DNA from: Ichthyophis bannanicus
Lineage: Eukaryota; Chordata; Amphibia; Gymnophiona; Ichthyophiidae
Assembly: GCA_033557465.1 (NCBI GenBank)
Contig: CM066031.1
Coordinates: forward strand, 1,674,004,800 to 1,674,068,799
Reading direction: 5' to 3'
Length of the DNA stretch: 64,000 bases
A model generated the notes under the pieces. That model was not told the origin of the DNA, ran no database searches, and saw only the letters and a list, made by a program, of their open reading frames with translations. Position 1 is the stretch's first letter, and every line of letters starts with the position of its first letter. Positions 11,390 through 20,688 of this stretch are shown here, one piece after another. A program made the translations under genes and the position numbers.

Positions 11390-12478
11390 TTAGGTATGGA
11401 ACAGGTGTTGGAGAACAGCCTGACCAAACAAGGCATCCCGGCGGGAGTCCTTGTCCAAGCAGTAATGGGCTGTGAAGGTATGAACCGAGGCCCAGGTGGC
11501 TGCTCGACAGATGTCGTCGATAGACACAGAGTGCAGATGAGCCATTGAGGCTGCCATGGCTCTCACATTGTGAGCTGCGACAAGGCCCTCCAGAGACAGG
11601 TTCTTACTCTGATAGGCAAAGGAAATACACTGAGAAATCCAGTTAGATAGTGTTCTCTTGGAGTCTGGAAGTCCCAAATGAGAAGGATCAAAAGCAACAA
11701 AAAGTTGAGAGGACCTTCTGTGTTGCTGTGTTCTTTGTAAGTAAAAGGCTAAAGCTCTTTTAGAGTCCAAGGTATAAAGATTCCTCTCTGCATTTGATGC
11801 ATGAGGCCTTGGAAAAAACACAGGTAGGTAGACCGCTTGGTTCAGATGAAAAGGCGAGACCACCTTTGGCATAAAGTGTGGATGAGTCCCAAGGACTACC
11901 TTGTCATGATGGAACCTTGTATAAGGTGGATTAGCTACTAGCGCTTGCAACTCACTAATGCGACGTGCTGATGTGATTGCAATAAGAAAGATAACCTTCC
12001 AAGAAAGGAATTTTAAGGAGGTAGTAGCTAAAGATTCGAAGGGTGGCTTTATGAGCTGCCCAAGAACCAGGTTTAAGTCCCAAGCCACCGGTGGTGGCCT
12101 AATGGGAGGCTTAGTTAGAAGAAGGCCTCTCATAAATCTTGCTATAAGAGGATGAGAGGAAAAAGGCTGTCCATTTAGAGACTTAAAGGAAATTGTAACA
12201 GCACTCAAATGGACCCTTACTGAGTTAGTCTTAAGTCCTGCATTGGATAAATGAAGGAGATATTCCAGTAATGATTCCAGAGGTAATGCAAGGGGGTTAA
12301 GACCCTTTTGCGAACACCATATGGTAAACTTTTTCCACTTGAAAGAATAAAAGCGTCTTGTGGAAGGTTTCCTGGAAGCAAAAAGAATATCTTTTACTTG
12401 CTGAGGGAGATTAAGATCGTGAAGATCTAGGCCTTCAGCAACCAAGCCCTGAGACTGGGGATTGGGATGCCATAACAT
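11390..12478 (-). CDS. Element C tyrosine recombinase, intact 362-residue frame
   Basis: Complete open frame ending GQAVLQHLFHT. An N-terminal SAM-like core-binding half (ASRKPSTRRFYSFKWKKF at about 34-51; LEYLLHLSNAGLKTNSVRVH at 71-90) precedes the catalytic half. Box I is SARRISELQAL (Arg173). Box II is AHNVRAMAAS (His303, Arg306). The ATWASVHTFTAHY segment follows, with Tyr339 as likely nucleophile. The enzyme would insert circular element DNA without a target duplication. The first codons overlap the Dam-like region in another frame, so the true start may be internal. It is the only undamaged YR in the window. Confidence 0.88.
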   Translation of the reverse strand: MLWHPNPQSQGLVAEGLDLHDLNLPQQVKDILFASRKPSTRRFYSFKWKKFTIWCSQKGLNPLALPLESLLEYLLHLSNAGLKTNSVRVHLSAVTISFKSLNGQPFSSHPLIARFMRGLLLTKPPIRPPPVAWDLNLVLGQLIKPPFESLATTSLKFLSWKVIFLIAITSARRISELQALVANPPYTRFHHDKVVLGTHPHFMPKVVSPFHLNQAVYLPVFFPRPHASNAERNLYTLDSKRALAFYLQRTQQHRRSSQLFVAFDPSHLGLPDSKRTLSNWISQCISFAYQSKNLSLEGLVAAHNVRAMAASMAHLHSVSIDDICRAATWASVHTFTAHYCLDKDSRRDALFGQAVLQHLFHT

Positions 12479-14300
12479 TCTGTCCTCCTGAGATAGGAGA
12501 TCTGGAGCAGACCCTAAGTCCAGGGAGGGGAGCTTGAGAGAGATGTAGAAGCAGATGGTACCACACTTGCCGTGGCCAATCTGGAGCTATGAGAAACATA
12601 TGACCTCTGTCTCTCTGAAGCTTGAACAGGGTTTTGGGAATTAGGGGAATGGGTGGAAAAGTATACAGGAAGTCTTGACCCCAGTAAAGGAGGAAAGCAT
12701 CCCTGGCCTGAGCTCCCTGAGCCGGAATTCTGGAACAGAACCGGGGAAATTTGGCATTCCACGGACTTACAAAGAGGTCTATGTCTGGGGTTCCCCAAAT
12801 TTGAAAAATCTTGGTCACCTGGTCTGCATGCAGAGACCACTCGTGTGGAAGCAGAACTCGACTGAGTCTGTCTGCCCAAGAGTTTTGTATGCCTGGAAGA
12901 TACACTGCCAGGAGATGAATCTAATGCTCTCTGGCGAGGGCCCATAGTCGCAAAGCTTCGTTGCAAAGCGACAGAGAGCCTTGTTCCTCCCTGCTTGTTC
13001 ACATAGAACATGGCTACTTGACTGTCTGCTTGAATGAGGACTGTCTTGTAGCTGAGCAGGGTATGGAACACTCAAAGAGCAAGGAAGATTGCTCTGAGTT
13101 CCAAAAGATTGATATGTAGATGAGTCTCCTGTGGAGACCAGGTGCCTTGGGTGGAGAGGTCTTGCAGATGAGCTCCCCAACCCATCGGAGAAGCATCTGT
13201 TGTGAGAGTTGCCTGGGGTAAGGGTTGTTGAAAAGGGGACCCCAGCAACAGGTTTTGAGTGGACTTCCACCACTGGAGGGACAAAATAAGGCGACTTGTG
13301 TTTGCTATTTTGTCTGACAGGCATCCTGATGCCTGGGTCCATTGAGTGGATAAAGTCCACTGGGCTGCCCTCATATGGAGACGAGCATAGGGCACTACAT
13401 GCACGATGGATGCCATTTGGCCTAGTAGTTGTAACATTTCTCGAGCAGTGAGATTAGACTTTAGCACTGCTTGAGAAGCTAACTGCACCATGTGAAGACA
13501 ACGGGCCTGGGGGAGATAGGCCCTTGCCTTTCTGGTGTCCAGCAAAGCTCCTATGAGCTCCCAAGACTGAGTGGGAGTTAGAGTGGATTTTGGGATGTTT
13601 ATGACCAGACCCAAATACTGAAAGATACGCATTGCGTAGGCTAGAGAAGTCCTGGCCTCTGACTCTGTTGGGGCTCGAATGAGCCAGTCATTTAAGTAGG
13701 GGAAGACGAATATCCCTAGAGTACGGAGAAATGCTGCTACTACAGCCATGCATTTCGTGAACACCCTTGGTGCTGAGGCCAGGCCAAAAGGAATCACCCT
13801 GTATTGGTAGTGCTTTCCTTGAAAAAGGAACCGAAGGAACTTTCTGTGGGTAGGATGGATGAGAACATGGGTGTATGCATCCTTGAGATCTAGAGAACAA
13901 AGCCAATCCTGACTCTGAAGGTATGGCAGCAGAGTTCCGAGAGAAATCATCTTGAATTTCTCTTTGACAAGGAATTTGTTCAATTCTCTGAGTCCAAAAT
14001 AGGTCTGTATCCCCCTGTTTTCTTTGGGATAAGGAAATAGGGGGAGTAAAACCCCGTACCCTGTTGAGGAGTGGGTACTTCTTCTATTGCCCCTTGGGCA
14101 AGAAGGATAGTGACCTCCTGATCTAATAGGTTGATGAGAGGTGTCGGAGAATTGAACTGCCTTATCATTGTGGGAGGGGGCATGCTTGAAAAATGAAGCC
14201 TGTACCCCTCCTTTATGATAGAGAGTGTCCAATGCTCTGCTATTATCTGCCCCCATCTGGGGGCAAAGTGACAACCTTCATGGAATGGTGGAAGGCTCTG
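12435..14300 (-). pseudogene. Element C RT-RNase H-Dam-like polyprotein, RT active site mutated
   Basis: The N-terminal RT frame (13980-14183, FYSPYFLIPKKTGGYRPILD) meets the main frame (13072-13985) through a one-base deletion near 13990. The main frame has LDLKDAYTHVLIHP and FGLASAPRVF, but the catalytic motif reads YLND instead of YLDD (codon 13690-13692), which should abolish polymerase activity. RNase H (TTDASPMGWGAH, LLELRAI) continues in other frames through VNKQGG and ADRLSRVL to a Dam-like region (DIDLFVSPWNAKFPRF, YTFPPIPLI). At least three frameshifts in all. Confidence 0.85.
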
Positions 14301-14384
14301 GTCCCTCGAGAGCCAGAAAGGCTAAGTTCTCTAGCTGCAAGTCAAAGGCCTTGTGGAGGCTGAGACTGCTGGAACGGTTGAGGC

Positions 14385-15960
14385 TTAGCAGTCTTTGCTT
14401 TCTTGTTTGGGTGGTTGCTGACCTTTCCTGGCAAGCTGACCTGCAGAACGTTCCTGCTGAACATAAGCAGGATAATATCTTTTCTTCTTAGAAAAGAATA
14501 GTTTCTTGAACAATTTCTTTCTAGCAGGATCAGCAGTGGACTTGGATAATCTATCCAAGGTGGAGTTGTCAGCATCCATCTCGTTGGCCTTTTCCTGCCA
14601 ATCTTTACCAAACAGGTTCTCACCAGTACACGGGATATTTCCCAATTTGTCTTGTACCCAGAGCTCCAGATCGGATGCCTGGAGCAAAGCAATTCTACGT
14701 GCACCTATGGCAATAGCAGAGGTTCTGCTTATGCACTCAAAGCAGTCAAAGGCTGCACGGTTGGCAAATTTAGAAACATCTTGGGCATGTTTGACCAAAG
14801 TGAGAATATCCTGTCTTCTATCCTCAGGAAGAATAGGACTTAAAGCTTCTAAGTCATCTGTGACCTCCTTCAGGAACATTTCCATGTAAAGACTATAGGA
14901 ACTGATCCTGGCAGAAAGCATGGAAGCTTGGAAGACACGACGTCCAAAAGCATCCAGGGTTCTGCACTCACGTCCTGGAGGATTAGAGGCATGCCTCTTT
15001 GCACTCTTGATCCTTCTCATAGCTGATTCCACTACAATAGAGTGGTGAGGAAGCTGAGTCTTTTGGAAACCAGGACAAGGAGGGACTCGATACATAGTAT
15101 CTAGTCTGCGAAAATGAGGAGAGGTGGTAAGAGGTGTCTCCCACATCCTTAACATGAGATCATATAAAATCTCATGAATGGGCAAGGTAGCTGCCTCCTT
15201 AGGAGTTTGGGGATATTGTAGAATTTCCAACTCCTTGGCTCTTGGCTCTGTTTCAGGGGCCACAGTAATGGACAGACCCCAAGCCACCTCCCTGATAAAA
15301 TCCTTGAAGGAAATATCCTCTGGAGGAGACATCCTGCGCTTAGGGGAGGAGGACTCCTCTGGGAAAAGCATTCCTGCATCGACAGAACTGTCAGAATCCT
15401 CAGATTCTTCTGAGGACTCGAAATACCATCTGTCCGGATGCTCTTGAACAGCCCGATACCCGTACCGACCGAAGTCGGTACCGGGAGTAATCGGTACCGG
15501 AGGGCATCGGATGACTGGGTACCGGCAAAGCAGACACCGAGGTCGAGGCCTCGAAAACATCCTGGAGCCCCGATAATGCTTTGGAAGCTGAAGCCTTCCG
15601 CCGGGGCAATTTTGCCAGTGCAGAATCCTCAAGGGCAACGCCAGAGGCATCTCGATGCTCAGAAGGCGATCTACCCTTTGAGGACCGGCTGGACTTATGT
15701 TTAGTTACCTGAGATCCACGGGAGGAAGAGGAAGCCCTGGAAGATGTCGATGCCACCAAAGCTGCATCAGAGGGAAACAGGGTACTGAGCTTAGGAGCTC
15801 GGTTCTGCCGACCTCTTTTAGACATCATGGCGCAGGACATACAATCCATGATGGAGTGGTCAGGACCTACACATTTTAGATACTATTCATGGGTGTCGGT
15901 GACGGAAATGGTACCGCCACACTTGGTGCATTTTTTGAAACCTGAGGCAGGTTTCTCCAT
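14385..15960 (-). pseudogene. Element C gag, nearly full length with stop and frameshift
   Basis: It opens MEKPASGFKKCTKCGGT at about 15960. The zinc motif is interrupted by a TAG where N has Trp (near 15882), after which MDCMSCAMMSKRGRQNRAP continues. A frameshift near 15520 leads into a 421-residue frame (14385-15650) with an acidic Ser run (ESSEESEDSDSS), then LPHHSIVVESAMRRIKSAKR, AIAIGARRIALLQASDLELW and PCTGENLFGKDWQEKANE, and a Lys-rich tail. The end overlaps pol in another frame. Presumed structural RNA-binding protein. Confidence 0.82.
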
Positions 15961-16194
15961 TGTAAGAAAATGTTTTTGGGCCTAAGGCCCAAAAAGGCGC
16001 ATGCACCTGAAGAAAAATAGGAAAAATCTTAGTATTTCTTTTTTTTTTTTTAAGAACAGAAAATAAGAAGAAAAAAACGGCGGTACCGCTAAAGCGTCGA
16101 GGAAGGCAGACGCAACCACAAAAAAGAAAGAAATAAAGAAGAATTCTTCTGCGGTGAAAGGAACAACCACCTGCTGGCTCCGCGGAAAAAGAAG

Positions 16195-16358
16195 AACTGG
16201 AGAGAGGCAGTTGGGAAAGGCGGGAAGGCAGCACGCAGGCGCTGTGGGATGCTCCCAAAAGCTTTCTAATTGAACGCTGGGGAGCGTTCCCGCACAGGCT
16301 CCGTTGGTACCGACGATACCCATATGTGATGATTACATTTCTGCTTGTTCCTGGAGAT
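16195..16358 (-). repeat. Element C 5' inverted terminal repeat
   Basis: Reverse complement of about 10929-11097, ending on the plus strand in CTGCTTGTTCCTGGAGAT. It holds the ITR GGTACC palindrome near 16305 (one mismatch here). The leader (15961-16194) between it and gag is A-rich and non-coding. Confidence 0.82.
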
Positions 16359-16584
16359 ATTGATTTGTTGTGTGCTCTTGTTCGGAGACCACACACCCTG
16401 AGTACAAAGTCCCTGGCAATGGGCTCCCCAGCCCAGCAAGGATGCATCCGTGGTCAGAATTCTCATGTGTCGAGGAGCCTGGAAAGGCATCCCCGCCTCC
16501 AAGTGTAATGGTTGAAGCCACCAGTCCAAGGACTATACTAGTCTTCTGGACACTTTGACCCTGTCTCGGAGGCCACCTGTGGCC
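16359..16584 (-). pseudogene. Element D RNase H, N-terminal part
   Basis: Continuation of D across the C insertion. The 16266-16529 frame reads LTTDASLLGWGAHCQGLCTQGVWSP, the first catalytic Asp region of RNase H, then runs into the C junction at QQIN. A frameshift or stop separates it from the RT frame ending at 16584. RNase H degrades the RNA template during retrotransposon cDNA synthesis. Confidence 0.72.
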
Positions 16585-17681
16585 TATGTCCACTGGTCTC
16601 TGAGGCACCACTGAGCAGTTCTTATATGGAGACAGGCATCCGGTTTTACATGGACGGTGGAGGCCATGTGCCCGAGAAGGCGTAGAAAGTGCTTTGCTGA
16701 CACCTGGGATCTGCGATTCACTTGGCATGGCAGGGCCAGAAGCCTTTTTGCCCTGTCTGTTGGCAGGTAGGCCCTTGCTTGAAGGGTATCTAGTCTGGCC
16801 CCAATGAACTCTAATTGTTGAGTGGGAACAAGGCTGGACTTGGAGTAACCGATTACAAACCCCAGATGCTGGAGCACCTGTATGATGCGAGATGTGGCCT
16901 GATGGACCTCTATGGCTGAAGTGGCTCTGATGAGCCAGTCGTCTAGGTAGGGGAAGACAAAAACTCCTTGAAGTCTGAGAAAGGCGGCCACCACCGCCAG
17001 ACATTTTGTGAATACCCTGGGGGTGGAGGCCAGGCCAAAGGGAAGTACCCTGTACTGGTAGTGATTGCCTCCCACCACAAAGCATAGATATTGCCTGTGG
17101 TCTGGGTGTATTAGGATGTGTGTATACGCATCCTTTAGGTCTAAGGAGCATAGCCAGTCTCCCTGGTGGAGGTAAGGCAGCAACATTCGAAGTGAGAGCA
17201 TCTTGAACTTCTCCCTCACCAGGAATTTGTTTAAGTTACGCAGGTCGAGGATGGGTCTGAGGCCTCCTCTCCTTTTTGGTACTAGAAAGTACCTGGAGTA
17301 GAAGCCCTTGCCCTGTAGGTGGTGGGGCACCGATTCTACCGCCTGAGCCTCGAGAAGACCTGCTAACTCCTTCAGAAGGTGGTCCCGGTGAAGGGGAGAC
17401 TTGAGGGGCTCTCCAGGAAAATAAGAAGAAACCTGGGTCAAATGGAGGAGATAGCCCTGGTGGACTATCTGCAGGTCCCAGGCATCGGTGGTAATGGCTG
17501 TCCATCTGTGGGCATACAGGGCAAGCCTTCCTCCTGTGCACTGCCTGTCCCCTGTGGTGAGAGGGGCTATGCTTTGAGAGTGGAAAGCCGCTCCCAGGCT
17601 GGGCTGGAGCCAGTGCCTGTCTGTCCCTTGGCCTGCTGCCCCTCTTAGGGAGCAGGGGAGGCCTGAAATGGGGGATAGCAT
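16584..17681 (-). CDS. Element D reverse transcriptase (open 365-residue frame)
   Basis: An uninterrupted RT frame. Motifs in order: FYSRYFLVPKRRGGLRPILD (residues 128-147), LCSLDLKDAYTHILIHPDH (177-195), LPFGLASTPRVFTKC (213-227) and catalytic YLDDWLIR (245-252), followed by the thumb (LEFIGARLDTLQARAYLP). The palm aspartates are intact. The start is uncertain: the first 40 residues overlap gag in another frame and may not be native. RNase H is separated by a stop at 16584, so the polyprotein is not whole. The enzyme copies element RNA into cDNA. The subfamily matches G and L. Confidence 0.85.
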   Translation of the reverse strand: MLSPISGLPCSLRGAAGQGTDRHWLQPSLGAAFHSQSIAPLTTGDRQCTGGRLALYAHRWTAITTDAWDLQIVHQGYLLHLTQVSSYFPGEPLKSPLHRDHLLKELAGLLEAQAVESVPHHLQGKGFYSRYFLVPKRRGGLRPILDLRNLNKFLVREKFKMLSLRMLLPYLHQGDWLCSLDLKDAYTHILIHPDHRQYLCFVVGGNHYQYRVLPFGLASTPRVFTKCLAVVAAFLRLQGVFVFPYLDDWLIRATSAIEVHQATSRIIQVLQHLGFVIGYSKSSLVPTQQLEFIGARLDTLQARAYLPTDRAKRLLALPCQVNRRSQVSAKHFLRLLGHMASTVHVKPDACLHIRTAQWCLRDQWT

Positions 17682-19435
17682 TGGTAAGCAGCACCCTTCC
17701 TCGGGTAAAAGGGCTTCTTACCCGAGCCCTTCTTCTTAGAAGGGGCAGAGGTCTTCTTTGAAAGCCATGTCCTGGTCATGTACTCGGACTCGATCTCAGC
17801 AGCCTTGTCGGTCATGGGTTTGCCAAAGAGGTTCTCTCCCTGGCATGGGACATCGACCAACTTGTCTTGAACCCATTGCTTGAGGTCTGACAACTGTAGC
17901 CATGCTTGGCGGCGTGCACCGATGCCTGCTGCAGCTACCCGGGCCACTGACTCGAAGCCGTCATAGGCTGCTTGAGTCATGAACTTCGAGCACTCACAGA
18001 CACCGGTGGACAGGCTGTTGAAGCGCTGCAAAGGTCCCGCAGAGAGACCAGCCAAGAACTCGGCGAGTTCCTTTGCCAGGTCCCTCAGGTACATGCCCAT
18101 GTACAACCAGTAGGCCTGGATCCGACATGTCAGCATAGAACCCTGGAAGCATTTCTTGCCGAGGGCATCCAAGTTGCGGGCCTCCCAGCCAGGAGGCACC
18201 GAGGAGTGCGTCTTCTGACTCTTCAGCCTGCGCATGGCCGATTCCACAACCATGGTGTGGCAATTGTGCTTTTTGAAACCCAGGGCTCTTATGGACTTGA
18301 TACATCGAGTTGATCCGTCTCCTGATCACTGGCACCAACGCCGACGCCGGTGTCTCACACATGCGGAGCATCAATCGTTCCAGGATTGAAGGCACGGGTA
18401 CAGTAAGGGCCTCCAGAGGGGGAGAGTCATACTGGAGGATCTCGAGCTCCTCATCTCGAGGATTCTCCTCAGACTCCGCAGGGAATGCCAAAGCTTTTGA
18501 CATGTCCCTCACGAAGTCCAAGAACCTAGTGTCCTCCAGGGGGGACCTTCTCTGAGGATCGGACACCGGGGAATCGGACGTGATGTCACTGTGACGACGG
18601 GTGCCTGGGGGCTCTTCCTCCTCCATCTCCCATCCCAAAGCCTCCGAGGAGAAATCGAGGGGTTCCGGCATCGAGGTCCCCGGCCTCGACGCCGATGAAA
18701 CCAGCGGCAATGACCTCAGCCCCGAGCGGGAGGTCAAAGGAGACCTCAGCCGAGGATCGACTCGAGTACGCATGGTCTCGAGGATCGTCTCGGCCTCCGG
18801 GGTCGACTTGGACGTCGGTGGCCTGGTGGAAAGGCCAGTGAGACCGGCAATCAGCACCCGCTGCTGCTCCATGAAGGCAGACATACTGCGCTCCAGGGCC
18901 ACCATTCTGAACCAGAGTTCAGAAGGCTCTGCAGCCACCGGGTTGGGTCCCGATGCCAGTTCCCGGGGGGGGGGGGGGGGGAAAACCCCGACAAGGACCG
19001 TTACCTGCCTCGGCTGCTCTGTATCCCATCGAGGAAGCTTTGCTGGACGCTCTATTTCTGAGGATCCGAGCCGACGCTCCGTGACCGGTCCTGGGTGGGA
19101 CCTGGTCTTCAAAGCCATCCAACGATACCGCCTTCGAGGATTTTTTTTCCTTCAATGTTCCCGCGAGGGAGACCCCCTCTCCAAGGAACCTCTATGACGC
19201 TCAGGCTCGGAGTGTCCCCCCCCGAGATGTAGAGGCCTCAGACGAGGTCCGGGCACACGAAGGTAGACTCAGCATAAATCCTATCATGCTGCTGCTGGTG
19301 GCTTCTCAGAATCTTCGAGGACATCTTCCTACACGGGCCACAGACCTTTGGGCACCAGAGACAGCAGTCATGCGTATCGGTGAGGTACATTAGTTTAGTA
19401 CACCGATCACATTTTTTAAACCTGCTGGCAGCCAC
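17645..19435 (-). pseudogene. Element D gag, frameshifted
   Basis: The N-terminus (19238-19435) starts MAASRFKKCDRCTKLMYLTDTHDCCLWC, a good copy of the Cys/His motif (C-x2-C, then H, C, C). The 17994-19118 frame carries an acidic Ser/Pro-rich middle, with a 15-20 bp poly-G run near 18966. The 17645-18253 frame holds the conserved C-terminal half: VVESAMRRLKSQ, GIGARRQAWLQLSDLKQWVQ and PCQGENLFGKP. Two or more frameshifts are needed to link them. Confidence 0.8.
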
Positions 19436-19498
19436 TGGGGGAAAAAGGGCCCATGTAAAGTCGAAGACCCGGGCTGCCAGTGAAAAGAAAAACAGAAA

Positions 19499-19690
19499 TT
19501 AGACCTTACCTGCTAATTGTCTTTCCTGGAGATCTCTCCGGGCCAGTCCAGGAATAAGAGGGTTGTCAATCTTCTCCAGCAACTGAGGACTGAAATCTGA
19601 AGTTTTGTAGAACTGATATCTGGCTCCCCCTGCTGGGCAAACCTCAGTCTATTCCTATCTAAGCAGTTGAAGAATAGAAGCAACCAATAA
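19499..19690 (-). repeat. Element E 3' inverted terminal repeat
   Basis: It starts TTAGACCTTACCTGCTAATTG on the plus strand. The stretch from about 19530 to 19660 is the inverted copy of 25620-25745 (shared text includes CTGGCTCCCCCTGCTGGGCA). The first 30 bp have no counterpart at the other terminus but recur inverted in the ICR. Confidence 0.82.
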
Positions 19691-19704
19691 AGGAAATACA
19701 TATA

Positions 19705-20310
19705 CAGTCAAACCTCGGTTTTCATGATTAATCCGTTCTAAGAAGTCTGACTAAAACCGAAACGTACGAAAACCGAAGCAATATTTCCCATAGGAAATAA
19801 TGTAAATTCAATTAATCCGTTCCAGACACCCAAAACTATTCACAAAAAATACATTTTATAGAGAGTCAATCCCACTTCTGGCCCCAAGATGGTGCTCCAG
19901 AGGTATTTTTGGCAGACAAATTGTTTAAACTGCCTTCCTCTCTGTGCAATCCTTGCATCTCTGGCTCGAGGATGTTGCTCACCTGACTTTCGCATCTCAA
20001 CACGCGATCGGTGAGTCCGGGGGGGGTAGTGCTGCCGGGACTGGGCAGGCAGTGTATGCAGACCAGCGCGAAGGTGTATGTACACTATTGCAGTACTTTT
20101 GGTTTTCAGATCTGGCACACGCGATCGGTGAGTCCGGGGGGGGGGGGGGTAGTGCTGCCGGGACTGGGCAGGCAGTGTATGCAGACCAGCGTGTATTGCA
20201 GTACGAAAACCGAGGCGATAGACGAAAACCGAGACAAGATTTCAGTCTGAAAAGACGTCGAAAACCGAAAACGACGAAAACCGGGGCCAACGAAAACCGA
20301 GGTTTGACTG
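19705..20310. mobile_element. Non-autonomous pogo/Tigger-like DNA transposon (MITE) inside E
   Basis: 606 bp with perfect 19-bp terminal inverted repeats, CAGTCAAACCTCGGTTTTC at the left and its reverse complement at the right. It is flanked by TA on both sides (19703-19704 and 20311-20312), the Tc1/mariner-superfamily target duplication. No transposase is present. An internal block of about 80 bp beginning CGCGATCGGTGAGTCCGGGG occurs twice (about 20003 and 20112) with expanded G runs. Confidence 0.88.
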
Positions 20311-20568
20311 TAAAGGCTAGCCAGCAGTGAATCAATGTATTTCAGCTTTTCATTCCTGCGCGTCATTTAACTTTTTTTTTTTGGAAATAGAGAAAAACCC
20401 AAATGGTTCGAAACGAAACTGCACCCCAAGGAGCCCCAGAGAACACCCCGTGAAAAAAACGAATGGGCACGCAACGCCAACGATCAGAAATCCGATTGAG
20501 CAGTAACCCTAAAAAAAAAAAAAAAAAAACCCCGCGCCACCATAAACTCTAGCCATTGACACGGGAGG

Positions 20569-20671
20569 GTCCTGGACTGGCCCGGAGAGATCTCCAGGAA
20601 AGACAATTAGCAGGTAAGGTCTAATTTCTGTTTCCTGATCGTCTCTCCGGGCCAGTCCAGGAACAAGAGGG
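20569..20671 (-). repeat. Element E internal complementary region (ICR)
   Basis: Positions 20569-20627 are the reverse complement of the outer 3' end (about 19499-19555); 20628-20671 are the reverse complement of the outer 5' end (about 25710-25750). Both halves contain the CCGGGCCAGTCCAGGA core. The fused layout matches the ICRs of C, G, K, N and P despite unrelated sequence. Confidence 0.85.
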
Positions 20672-20688
20672 AAGTACCAGAGCGGTAT

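Larger units (their letters stand above)
10901..16358 (-). mobile_element. DIRS-type retrotransposon C, complete, inserted in RNase H of D
   Basis: About 5.46 kb with both ends present. Order on the minus strand: 5' ITR (16358-16195), leader, gag, RT-RNase H-Dam-like, YR, post-YR spacer, ICR (11273-11173), 3' ITR (11097-10901). D sequence on the two sides rejoins without an obvious target-site duplication, as expected of elements using a tyrosine recombinase. Gag and pol are broken, but YR is open. It shares layout and sequence with N. Confidence 0.9.

Noticed and set aside
11390..12478. Phage or bacterial integrase, suggesting prokaryotic or contaminating DNA
   Set aside because: It is embedded in a repeated DIRS structure with RT and Gag and surrounded by introns, MITEs and PABPC1 exons; no prokaryotic operon layout exists.
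12653..12947. Plus-strand ORFs overlapping the DIRS genes (also around 485-891, 14506-14889 and 54485-54697)
   Set aside because: They are antisense shadows of RNase H, Dam-like and gag coding sequence, recur only because the elements are homologous, and show no known domain.
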